Positions 10,101 through 21,700 of a stretch of 31,023 bases of DNA are shown here, one piece after another. Numbering within the stretch: the stretch's first letter is position 1; every line of letters starts with the position of its first letter. The DNA lies in contig MU624694.1 of NCBI GenBank assembly GCA_025349905.2, positions 1 to 31,023 of the forward strand, given 5' to 3'. The translations under genes and the position numbers were made by a program. The notes below the pieces were generated by a model. It was not told the origin of the DNA and made no database searches. It saw only the letters and a program-made list of their open reading frames with translations. This DNA comes from Blastocladiella britannica (taxonomy: Eukaryota > Blastocladiomycota > Blastocladiomycetes > Blastocladiales > Blastocladiaceae).

Positions 10101-12164
10101 CTCGTCCGTGTCGCGGAGGAAGGATAGCGATGCCAGGACTGGCTGGCGAACAATGTGCTGCTGCGACGACACGAGGCACACCAGCTTGGCCACCCACGCG
10201 GCGCGGGTATCGGCCGTCAGAGTGCTTGACGCCTGCAGGTAGCTGGCAAGAACAGTGACCAGGTAAGGGCACTCGACCACGGGTACTTGCGCAACGATAC
10301 GATCCACGTCGGCGTTCACGAGGCGCTGCGAAAGGAGCGCATCAAGCGCGTGACTAAACAGTTTGGAATTGGCCAGCGTGGCACCAAGCACCGAGATCAG
10401 GGCGGCTTGCAGGTCTGCGGGGGCAATATCGAGCTTGGTAGCCACCGCCACGGCCGCCACGACACGGCGATCATTGTCGGCACTACTGATTTGTTGTTCG
10501 TAGGAATGGAGCACCTCGAGCACAGGGAAATCCGCGTCAAACATGAGCTTGCCCGCTGGCGTGATGATGGAGCGTGCAGACGAGTGGAGGAGCGTGGCGT
10601 GCGAGAGCACATCGGCCAAAAACGCAAGGACCAGATCTTGGTCCAGATTGCGCCAGTTGGTCGTCAAGAACCGAACCGTCAGCGGCAGCACAACCGACGT
10701 GTAGCTCTCGTATTTGTCGCGGAGCAAGGCGCGGTGGAACTCGAGCAATGCGTCCAGGGACACGCCGGGATGCACCACTACGCGCTCCAGCGTGGTCATG
10801 CGCTTGATGACGTCCTCGTACGATGCGTGCACCAGGAGCGACGCAAAGAGGGCAACTGCCTCTGCGGGCGGGTGTTCCAGCGGGACAACGATGCGCGCAA
10901 AGGCGTCCATGAGCGCAGAGAACGACGGCACCAATGTCCCACCACGAGGGGGGATCGTGCCCTGGATGTAAGCTGCGCCGCGAGCGGGGTGAATGGACCA
11001 GGCTTCCACCAGAGCGGTGAAGAGCGGTTTGTTGGTGGACACGGTGGTGTGAAACAAGATCGCGCTGATGGTGGAGCACACGACTGTATCGCGAGCAGGC
11101 GCGCTGGCAACGGAGAGAGATTCGCGGAGTAGCGTGGCGAGCATGACCGCGGTGCACGAATGCATGGTGCGAGAGACGTGGTTAACGGTCTCGGCAAAGA
11201 GCCGACCGACGGCCGTGGCGTACGAGGTGACAGTGGATGGCGGCTCATTGTCCACCGAGCTCAAGATGTGGGCGACCACGGTGGTGACGAGCTCGCGTCG
11301 CTTGAGCTTGCGGAGCAAAAACGACATGGATTCCGCGGCAAACTGGCGCACGTGGGCCTTTTGTTCATGGCCGCGGCCAAGCAGGGGTGCCAGCATATCG
11401 TAGACGGCCGGAACCGCCTTGAGGACAGATTTTTCCAGGTATTGTAAGAGCAGTGCGACGGCTTGGAATCCGTGCTGAATTTTTTTTTTTTTGCCCAAGT
11501 CGTTAAATAACTGTCCACAAATGTAGAAAAGTACAAAGAACGCGTACTGCGACAGTTTTTGCGTCGTGGATCCGCAGAATAGGGTGGATCGCGCGAATGA
11601 TGGCGCCTAGATCGGAAAACAAGTCCTGGCGCAGATCTTTTGCGAGCATGACAATCAAGCTAATACGCATAAAAAAAAGTGAGCCTACTGTTGCGCCCAA
11701 TAGAAGCATAAACAAAAACGCACTCGAGAAGCGGTTCCAGTGCCAGCGAATCCTTGACGGCCAGATGGTGGAGGAGGGCCGCAACCAGCGTGTCCTTGTG
11801 GTGAATCACGAGCGTCAGCGACTGGGTCATGGGCATGACCTGGCGCACAAACTGGGAAAAGTGCTCGGTGCAGTTGAGCTCTTGCCAGGCGGCAATGGCG
11901 TTGACAAAGTGCGAGTCGTGAATATCGACGGACGCGTCCGCAGCAGCCGGCGCGTCCCCGTCGTCGACCATGGCATTGCGGGCCAGCGATGTCTTTTTGA
12001 CATCGATGCGGATCGTTTTGATGAGATCGTTGAATGATTTGAACTGTAATCACGGCCACCACGGTCAGTCAGACCTTTTATGAGATCGAGGTAAGGAAAG
12101 GCGAACAGACCTTCCAGCGGTTCGCGCCGCCGCCAGTGGCGAGCTCACGTCCTTCTGCAGACAT
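4131..12164 (-). CDS. UTP20, small-subunit processome component (DRIM family)
   Basis: Four minus-strand exons, 12164..12111, 12043..11724, 11659..11548 and 11474..4131, join in frame to 2609 residues, close to human (about 2785) and yeast (about 2493) UTP20. The family is a giant HEAT/ARM-repeat solenoid of the U3 snoRNP/90S pre-ribosome, needed for 18S rRNA processing in the nucleolus. The N-terminus carries FKSFNDLIKTIRID, then LNCTEHFSQFV and EPLLDLIVMLAKDL, matching the UTP20 N-terminal region across two splice junctions. Further in, LRGYQLHVLGFTVHAI (near residue 1757) and LNYEFEQGR are typical UTP20 segments. The C-terminus is Lys/Arg-rich, as expected for a nucleolar RNA-associated protein. 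Three acidic low-complexity stretches lie near residues 1041-1082, 1604-1645 and 2401-2441. The first eight codons of the long open frame (starting at 11498) are intron sequence, not the true start. It is transcribed away from the dynein gene. Confidence 0.93.
7030..7170 (-). repeat. Acidic and Ala-Val low-complexity stretch in UTP20
   Basis: Within the UTP20 exon this stretch encodes alternating Ala-Val residues followed by an Asp/Glu-rich segment with Ala-Glu repeats (about residues 1598-1645). Similar acidic segments lie at about 8717-8840 and 4640-4760. They probably form flexible loops between helical repeats; acidic loops are common in ribosome-assembly proteins. Confidence 0.75.
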
Positions 12165-12743
12165 GGTTGATTTTGTTGATAGTAACGGGGTACGCGTATT
12201 CGTATTGGAATCCGTCAGAACGTGTCGAAAATACTCTTAATTCATGTAATATTTTCGGAAAAAAATTTGGTCACGGGGACGGTCGCCACCTCATGGCAAA
12301 AGCAAAAAATGCCCATGTCCTCACGCACCACTGTCTCTGACTTGGGCATGGTGCTTTTCTCCAAGTGAAAAGTGCCGAGTGACGTGGAGACAGATCGTTT
12401 CCCACGAAAAACCCTCGCTTGTTGAGGTGATGTGAAAAAAGTTTGCTTGCCTGTTTTTTTGGATTTTCCCATCACGAACCAAACTTGTTGGTCCTTTCCT
12501 CCACTTCTTGCCCGAAAAAAATATCCCATCCGTATTTATTATTATTTGCACCACCATTCATTGTCGATTGCAGCGGCACCGAACCGATCGCATTCATCTA
12601 CCAAATAGTCCAAGAGAGAAGGTACACACATCTTTTTAGAATGAATGCATATGCATCTGATCGCTTGACCATTCAATCAACTCACCAATATACAATGAGA
12701 TTTAGCCTGCATTCCGCCCAATTTTGAAATCCAATAACTGACC
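12165..12743. promoter_or_regulatory. Divergent intergenic region between UTP20 and dynein genes
   Basis: This 579-bp A/T-rich gap separates two start codons pointing away from each other, so it should contain both promoters and 5' UTRs. A TATTTATTATTATT-like run lies near 12533-12546. The dynein start has a favourable ACCATGG context. Open frames in the gap (for example 12242-12529, minus) show no family resemblance, and I do not call them genes. Confidence 0.5.
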
Positions 12744-15700
12744 ATGGCGGACAAAAAAGACAAGGAGGAGGAGGCGCCCGCGCTTGTTGTTGACCCTCGC
12801 CTCGACTGGTTTTGTGATCCGCTCATCAAGATCCTGAAAATCAAGGCCGACAAATGGAAAAAGACGACCACGATCGCAGAAAACTGGTATGTACTTGGCA
12901 CTGCTCGACTTGAGAACCAAGTGAAAACTAAACGAAAAACACAATAGCGAAACAATGACCAAATTCCTCGACGACAACTCGATCGCCTGCCTCTTCTTTA
13001 CCCTCAACTCCCGCGAGGAGGTGGTCCCGTTTACGGCCGGATCGCCACAATTCCCAAATACTCTGAAAAAGAAGGTGATTTACTTTCTCAAGCAATCGAT
13101 CCTTGCTGGCACGCCGCACGAGGGCACCATCACAAAGGACCGCCTCGACAAGGAGTTTATTGTTGGCGATCTCGCTTCGAACCCACTCGAGTTTTTGTCG
13201 ACTGTCCTCGAGGACGTGTACCTCCCAATTCTCAGCAACAAGGGCAACCTCGACGGCTGGCCCGATGTGGTCGCCAACGACGTGATGCGTCTGCTCCGGA
13301 ACTGCCAGGGCAATGTCTTTGTGACGAATGGCCTGATCAAGGTATGAATGGACTTGGAGCTTTTTTTTTTGGTAACAACACCACCTTATTTCATAAAATG
13401 TGGAACAGGGCAAGACGATGCTTCCGCTCCCACAAGGAGCCGATGGCGAGGGCGCCATTGACGCCAAGAGCTCAATGCACTCGCTCGAAAATGCCGTCAT
13501 GGACTGGCAGCACCAGGTGCAAAAGGTTCTCTCCACCTCGTCTGCGGCGCCGCTCGACGAAGGCAAGAACCCGGGACCGCTGGTGGAGATCGAGTTTTGG
13601 CAAGCCCGCGCCGCCAACTTGCGCGGCATTGATGAGCAACTCTCGGGACCCAAGGTTGCCCGGATCGGCGCCACCCTCATGGAGTCCAAGAGCACCTACT
13701 ACTCGGCATTTGCTGGCATCATTCAAGAGGTGAAGCTGGGTATGTTGTATATTTGCATATTGCCACAAACGTCATCTCATCAACTCAAAAATATATATAT
13801 ATATGAAAACAGCCCTGGCCGAAGCAAGCGATATCTCGCTCTACCTGCAGACGCTACGCCCGCATGTTGAGAAGATCTCTCAGGGCGGCGACTTGGCAGA
13901 GCTCTCGGTCTCCATTGTGCCACTCTTCCACACGATCCTGATGATTTGGGAGCGTTCTGCGCACTACAACGCGCCCAACCGGCTGACGGTCCTGCTGCGC
14001 GAGATTGCCAACGACATCGTCGAGGCCGCCAAGGGATACCTGTCCAACGAGCTGTTTGCGATCGATCCCGAAGAGGCCATGGACAAGATCCGCGTCACGC
14101 TCAAGTTCACTGATACGTTCCGCGACGTGTTTGCCGCGTACCGCACAAAAGTCTCCGAGTCGCCGCGTCAGTGGAACTTTGACGCCAAGACAGTCTTTTC
14201 GCGGTTTGAGCGGTTCTCTGACCGCGTGCGCACCATTGGTGAGCTCTTTGAGACCATCATCGAGTTTATGCGCCTGGAAAAGATCGAGGTCGGCGGCACC
14301 AAGGGCAAGATCCTGTCCAACCAGGTCGTGACCATCTTCAACGAGTTCTCCAACGCCATGATGGGGTTCAAGAACATCAAGTACGATATGCTCACTGTGT
14401 CGTCCAATGCCGACAAGCCCACCGACGAGGAGTTCAAATTTGAGGCAGATGTGGGCCATTTCCGCGAAATCGTCGAGGACTTGGACCGCCGGATCGGCAC
14501 CATTCTTTGCCAGGCGTTCGAGGACTGCTCGGGCCTCGCCATGTGCTTCCGCTTGCTCGAGTCGTTTTCGGGCCTCTTGAACCGCAAGGTGATCCAGACT
14601 GACCTGTCCCCCAAGTACTTTTCGCTCATCAAGCTCATGATTGAGGAGCTGGTGGATGTGACGGGCATTTTCGCGGCCAAGAAGGACAACCCACCAATCC
14701 ACCCGAACCTGGCCCCCGTCACAGGCGCGCTGATGTGGTGCTCGGAGCTGCGCCGCCGTATCGATGGCAACTACAGCAAGATTGCGGCGCTCAACCACAC
14801 GGCATGCGGCGACAACGAAGAGGCCACGCTGATGCGCGCCAAGTACACGTCGCTCATGTCCTCGATCGCCGTGTTTGAGGAGACCACCTTCACGACCTGG
14901 ACCGCGTCCATCATTGACGACTCGGAGGCAAACCTGTCCAAGCCGCTCCTGGTTCGCATGCCCACCGTGTCGGACGCAGAGGCCGACGGCAAGCTGAGCA
15001 ACCTCCAGGTCAACTTTGATCCAAAAGTGGTGGCCCTGCTTCGCGAGGTCAAGTACTTTGAGAGCTACTTGAAGAAATCGCCGCCGCAGACGCCCGGTGG
15101 CGGCAACGCGCCCGCATCGCCAACCAACGACGCACCCATGGCATCATCGTCCGAGTACACATTCCAGCTGCCCGACAAGGCAGAAAACATTTACAAGAAC
15201 GGCGAGACTCTGCGCGCCTATGTTGAGCAGCTCAACCACGTCACGGGCCTGTACAACACGGTCATGGAGACGGCACTGGACGTGGAGCGCCCGCTGATTC
15301 AAGCCACCATCGACGACATTGACGAGTTTGTCGCGGTTGCGCTGTCCACCCTCAACTGGCGCTCGGACGAGGTCGGCCCTTACATCAAGGAGCTCGCAGC
15401 CAAGGTGACCAACTTGTCCATGACCCTGACGCTGATCAAGTCGAACGTCACCAAGATGGCCGACATCATGCGCCAGTGGTGCAACAACCCGCTGATTGAG
15501 CGCAAGGACTCGAAAAAGGCGCTCAACGTGGAGGAGGTCGGTCCCAAACTCAAGGTGGCGTACGAAAACATTCGGGCCGATGGCGCCCGCATCACTGCGT
15601 TGCTGGAGGAATCACGTGCCGCGCTAAAGGTCGACAATGTGGAAGAGCCCGCGTGGCAGCGCTACCTACGCTACGTGGACGAGCTCGTGTGCGACGGGTT

Positions 15701-18700
15701 CACCGCCGTCATCAAGCTGTCGCTCCGCTACTTGCTCGACAACACTGACGCCGCGTACTTGAAGCAGACAGACGCGCCACCATTGCTCGAGGCCAAGCTC
15801 GAGCTGCAGACCAACCACTTGCTCTTTACGCCGTCCATGGATGACGAGGCCGGCAACTCGGTCCTCCGCATCTCGGGCGAGCTGCTCAACGGCATTTACA
15901 ACATTTCGACGCTCATGGAGCGCATCTACCATGACCCGGACGCCATTACCACGTCCATGGCGGGAACTGGGCACGAAGCTGCAGCCGACGGCGGTGAAGA
16001 AGGTGCGCTCTCTGCGTCTGCTAATGGTGGTGGCATTAATGGCACCGAGGATGCGTCCAACGGCGACCACACGTCGCTGCTCGCCGAGGGCCACGACAGC
16101 GCTGCCGCCAACGGCAACGGCCACGACTCTGCCGCCGCGGCCGAGAATGCGGTTGCGCGCGCGCTGATGGAGCAAAACCACTACCTGGGCGAAATGACGG
16201 CCAACGACGAGCTCTCCGAGATCAAGGACGAGATTAGCTTCCGCGTCCGCAAAATCATGGAAGAGTGCGGCGCGTACCGCGAGTCGTACGACCAGTTCTC
16301 GTACCTGTGGACCGAGAACCGCAACGAGTACATGGAGCGCTTCCTCTCGGACCACTCGGACAAGAAGGGCGATGGTGCCGGCGGCGAGGGCGAAGAAGAT
16401 GCCGACGCCGCCGCCGCCACGGATGCGGCCGCGGCCGCCGAGGTCAAGGACGACGCCCACGAGTTCAAGGGCTCGGTCACCACCAATCCGCAACAGCTCG
16501 AAAAGTTTGACCTCGAAATCAAAAAGTTTGAGAGCATTCACAAGAAGGTGATGGCGCTGGAGCCCGACGTGGTCTTTAGCGGGTGGTTCAAGGTCGATGT
16601 CCGGCCCCTCAAGCAGTCGCTCAACCTCAACGTGAAAAAGTGGTCGTACACGCTGACCAAGTACCTGCTGGACGATGCTGTCAACACGCTGAACGAGCTT
16701 TCGCGCTTCATTCGAACCACGCACGACGGACTGGACATGAAGATTGCCGAGGGCGAGTACGACTCGCTGGTGCACGCCATGAACCTGTTGCACGGCGTCA
16801 AGCAGCGCACGCAAACCACCGACAACATGTTTGACCCGATGCGCAAGACCGTCAACATGCTCAAGCAGTTTGGGGTCGAGTTGCCCGACGACTCGGTCAA
16901 GCTGCTGAACGAGCTGCCGGAAAAGTGGTCCGACATGAAAAAGCAGGCGTCGTCGGTGCGCGACCAGGTGGCGCCGCTGCAGTCGATCGAGGTGGACTCA
17001 CTCCAGAAAAAGTGCAACAAGTTCGAGATGAAGGTGCACGAGTTCCGCGAGGAGTTCCGCAAAAAGGCGCCCTTCAAGTTTGAAGTGGGCCCTGTTCATT
17101 CTTACTCGCGGCTGGACTCGGTGCACGGCGACGTCACGGTCATGGAGGGCGAACACACGGCCATCAAGCGCAGCAGCGAGATCTTTGAAATCAACCTGCC
17201 CCATTTCAAGCAGCTCGGCGACTGCCGGCGCGACATTGGTATGCTCAAGCAGGTGTGGGACGTGGTGGGTCTGGTCACGTTCATGTTTGAGGAGTGGCGC
17301 ATGACGCTCTGGACCGAGATCGACGTGGACGTCATGGACGGCAAGTGCCGCGACCTGGCGAAAGAGCTGCGCCGCATGGACAAGGAGATCAAGGGCTGGG
17401 ACGTGTACTCAGGGCTCGACCAGATGGTCAAGGACATGATCACGTCGCTTCGCGCCGTTGGCGAGCTGCGTAGCTCGGCCATTCGCGACCGCCACTGGAA
17501 GCAGCTCATGAAGACCACGGGCGTGTCGTTTGTGCTCACCAACGACCTCAAGTTTCAGGACCTGCTCAGTCTGCAGCTGCACAAGTACGAGGACGACGTC
17601 AAGGCGATTGTGGACCGCGCCACCAAGGAGCTATCCATGGAAAAGGTGCTCAACGAGCTCACCAAGATCTGGACCACCATGGAGTTTACCTACGAGATAC
17701 ACGAGTCGACGGGCACGCCACTGCTCAAGACGTCCGAGGAGCTCATCGAGACGCTCGAGGACAACCAGGTCATGCTCCAAAACATGATGACGTCCAAGTA
17801 CGTGAGCTACTTTTTGGACCAGATCACCAAGTGGCAAAACACGCTCGGGACCGTCGACTCGGTCACGTCGCTCTGGAACGAGGTGCAAACGACATGGTCG
17901 CACCTCGAGTCCATTTTCATTGGGTCCGAGGACATTCGCGCCCAGCTGCCCGAGGACTCGAAGCGGTTCGACCACATTGACAAGACGTACAAGTCGCTCA
18001 TGACCGACGCGTCCAAGACGCCCAAGGCCGTGGATGCCTGCACGCGAGAGGGGCTCTTTGAGATGCTCGAGAACCTCCAGGGCCAGCTGTCGCTCTGCGA
18101 AAAGTCGCTGGCCGAGTACCTTGAGACCAAGCGGTTGGCGTTCCCGCGATTCTACTTTGTGTCCGGATCGGATCTGCTCGATATTCTCGCCAAGGGGAAC
18201 CGGCCCGTGGCGGTCGCCGGCCATTTGAGCAAGCTCTTTGACAACATGGCGCGGCTCGAGTTCCAGCAGGGTGCCAACGGCGAGGTAACCAAGACCGCCA
18301 TCGGCATGTACTCCAAGGAGGACGAGTACGTCAAGTTCCCCGAGCCGTGCGAGTGCACCGGCGCGGTCGAGGTGTGGCTCAACCGCATCGAGGCCACCAT
18401 GAAGGGCTCCCTGCGCACGCTGCTCTCGGATGCGGTCGTCACGTACGAGGAAAAGCCGCGTGAGCAGTGGATCTTTGACTACCCGGCGCAAGTCACTCTG
18501 GCTGGCACGCAGGTCTGGTGGACGACCGAGGTCAATGTGGCGTTTGGCCGCCTCGAGGAGGGATACGAAAACTCCATCAAGGATTACTACAAGAAGCAGT
18601 GCTTGCAGCTCACGGCGCTCATCACCCTGATTCAGGGCCAGCTGTCGTCTGCGGACCGACAAATGATTATGGCCGTGTGTACGCTGGACGTGCACGCGCG

Positions 18701-21700
18701 TGACATTGTCGCCAAATTGATTGCCGAAAAGGCCGAGAACGCGCAGTGCTTTAGTTGGCAATCGCAGCTGCGGCTGCGTTGGGACGACATTGAGAACGAT
18801 TGCTTTGCCAACATTTGCGACGCCAAGTTCCGATACAACTACGAGTACCTCGGCAACACGCCGCGTCTCGTGGTCACGTCCCTCACGGATCGCTGCTACA
18901 TTACGCTCACGCAGTCGCTCCACTTGGTCATGGGCGGCGCCCCCGCCGGCCCCGCTGGGACAGGCAAGACCGAAACCACCAAGGATCTGGGCAAGGCGCT
19001 CGGCATCATGGTGTACGTCTTCAACTGCTCGGACCAGATGGACTACAAGTCGGTCGGCAACATTTACAAGGGCCTGGCGCAGTCGGGGACCTGGGGCTGC
19101 TTTGACGAGTTTAACCGCATTGCCGTCGAGGTGCTCTCGGTAATTGCCACGCAAGTCAAGTCGATCCAGGATGCACTCAAGGCCAAAAAGAAGCGCTTCC
19201 AGTTCCAGGGCGAGGAGATTCGCCTGCAGTCGACGGTCGGCATCTTCATCACCATGAACCCGGGTTACGCTGGCCGCGCCGAGCTGCCCGATAACCTCAA
19301 GGCGCTCTTCCGCCCGTGCTCGATGGTAGTGCCAAACTTGGAGCTGATTATGGAAATCATGCTCATGGCCGAGGGTTTCGTGGAGGCTGGCATTTTGGCC
19401 CGCAAGTTCAACACCATGTACAAGCTCAACCGCGAGCTCCTCTCCAAGCAAGACCACTATGATTGGGGATTGCGCGCCATCAAGTCGGTGCTGGTCGTGG
19501 CCGGCTCGCTCAAGCGCGCCGAGCCGACGCTTCCCGAGGAGCACGTGCTCATGCGTGCCCTGCGTGATTTCAACATCCCCAAGATTGTCACAGACGACGT
19601 GCAAGTCTTTATGGGATTGATTAGCGATTTGTTCCCCAAGATTGAGGTGGCACGCAAGCGCAGCGAGAATTTCGAGTCCGAGATCCGCAAAGCGACTCTC
19701 GAGAACGGTCTCCAGATTGAGGAAAACTTTATTCTCAAGGTGGTGCAGACCGAGGAGTTGCTGGTCGTGCGTCACTGCGTGTTCCTCATTGGCAATGCCG
19801 CCACGGGCAAGTCCCAGATCTGGAAGACGCTCGCGCGCACCTACAACAACATGGGCCGCAAGTGCACTTTTGCCGACCTGGACCCGAAAGCCGTGACCAC
19901 CGACGATTTGTTTGGGTTCATCAACCCAGCCACCCGCGAGTGGAAGGACGGGCTGTTTTCGTCGCTCATGCGCGACTTTGCCAACATGCCCGGGACCGAC
20001 CCCAAGTGGATTGTGCTGGACGGCGACATTGACCCGGGATGGATCGAGTCGCTCAACACGGTCATGGACGACAACAAGGTGCTCACACTGGCGTCCAACG
20101 AGCGCATCCCGCTCAAGCCGCACATGCGGTTGATTTTCGAAATTGGGGATCTCAAGTACGCCACGCCGGCGACTGTGTCGCGCGCGGGTATTCTGTATGT
20201 CAACCCGACCGATCTCGGGTGGTCGCCGTACATGCAGTCGTGGCTCGACAAGCGCGAGGACGCGGCCGAAAAGAGCACGCTCCTGGTGCTGTTTGAGCGC
20301 TACGTGAACCCGTGCCTGGACGCGCTCCGCAGCGGCCGCTTCAAGATGGCCCACGTGGAAGATTTCTCCATGGTGCAGACACTGTGTAGTATTCTCGAGG
20401 CCCTCCTCACGCCGCAAAACACGCCCAAGGGCTGCGACAAGGAGTGGTTTGAGATTTACTTTTGCTTTGCCGCCGCGTGGTCGTTTGGCGGCGCCCTGTT
20501 CCAGGATCAGATGATTGACTACCGCAACGAGTTCTCGAAATGGTGGAACACTGAGTTCAAGACCGTCAAGTTCCCGCCCAACGGCACCATTTTCGACTAC
20601 TATGTCGAGCCTGAGACCAAGCGGTTCCTGCCGTGGACGGACCGGGTGCCCAAATTCGAGTTTGACCCAGAGATCCCGCTCCAGAGTGTGCTAGTCCACA
20701 CGCCCGAGACCACGCGCGTGCGGTACCTGCTCGACCTGCTGGCCGATAATGGCAAGCCGGTGCTGCTGGTCGGAACTGCCGGGTGCGGCAAGACAGTGCT
20801 GATGCAGGACAAGCTCATGAGCTACGGCGAGGACCGCATGATTGTCAACATTCCGTTCAACTTTTACACGTCCGCGTGGTCGCTGCAGCCGGTCCTGGAG
20901 AAGCCACTCGAGAAGAAGGCCGGCCGCAATTTCGGTCCCCCCGGCGCCAAAAAGCTCATTTACTTTGTGGACGACCTCAATATGCCCGAAGTGGACAAGT
21001 ACGGCACCGTGTCGCCGCATTCGCTGCTCCGGCAGCACCTCGATTACCGGCACTGGTACGACCGCCAAAAGCTGACGCTCAAGGAGATCCACAACTGTCA
21101 GTACGTGGCGTGCATGAACCCGACCGCGGGCAACTTTACCATCACGTCGCGGCTGCAGCGCCACTTTTCGGTGTTTTCCGTCAACTTCCCCGGTATCGAC
21201 TCGCTGCAGTCGATTTACAACTCGATCTTGCAGGGCCACTTGGGCACCATGTCGATGGCGGTGCAGCGCACGGGCGAAAAGCTGGTGACCACGTCGCTGG
21301 CTTTGCACAAGAAGGTGGCGAGCACGTTCCTGCCCACGGCGGTGAAATTCCACTACATTTTCAACCTGCGCGACCTGTCCAACATTTTCCAGGGCGTGTT
21401 GTTTGCGCAAAAGGACGTGCTCAAGGAGCCGGTCGAGCTGGTGCGGCTATGGATTCACGAGACAACGCGCGTCTACGGCGACAAGCTTCTCGAGTTGGCG
21501 GACATGCAGGCGCTGACGGTCATGCAGCGCGAGTCGGCAAAAAAGAATTTCGAGGATATGGACCAGTCGGTGATTTTCGCCGAGCCGCTGATTTACACGC
21601 ATTTCGCCGGTGGGATTGGCGAGCCCAAGTACTGCGGCGCCAAGGACTGGGGCTCCCTGAAAAAGATTCTTGAGGAAGCGCTCGAGCAGTACAATGAGGT

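Noticed and set aside
11475..11498. ATG at 11498 as the UTP20 start
   Set aside because: Its first eight codons are an intron with an A-run and acceptor. Upstream exons at 11548-12164 match the UTP20 N-terminus and join in phase.
12242..12529. Minus-strand 95-codon frame in the UTP20-dynein gap
   Set aside because: A/T-rich, poor in the local codon style, no recognisable motif, and lying where two promoters are expected.
17631..20417. 928-codon open frame antisense to the dynein gene
   Set aside because: It is an exact shadow of conserved motor-domain coding sequence. GC-rich third positions remove stops on the opposite strand, and its translation is rich in His, Arg, Leu and Val with no family resemblance.
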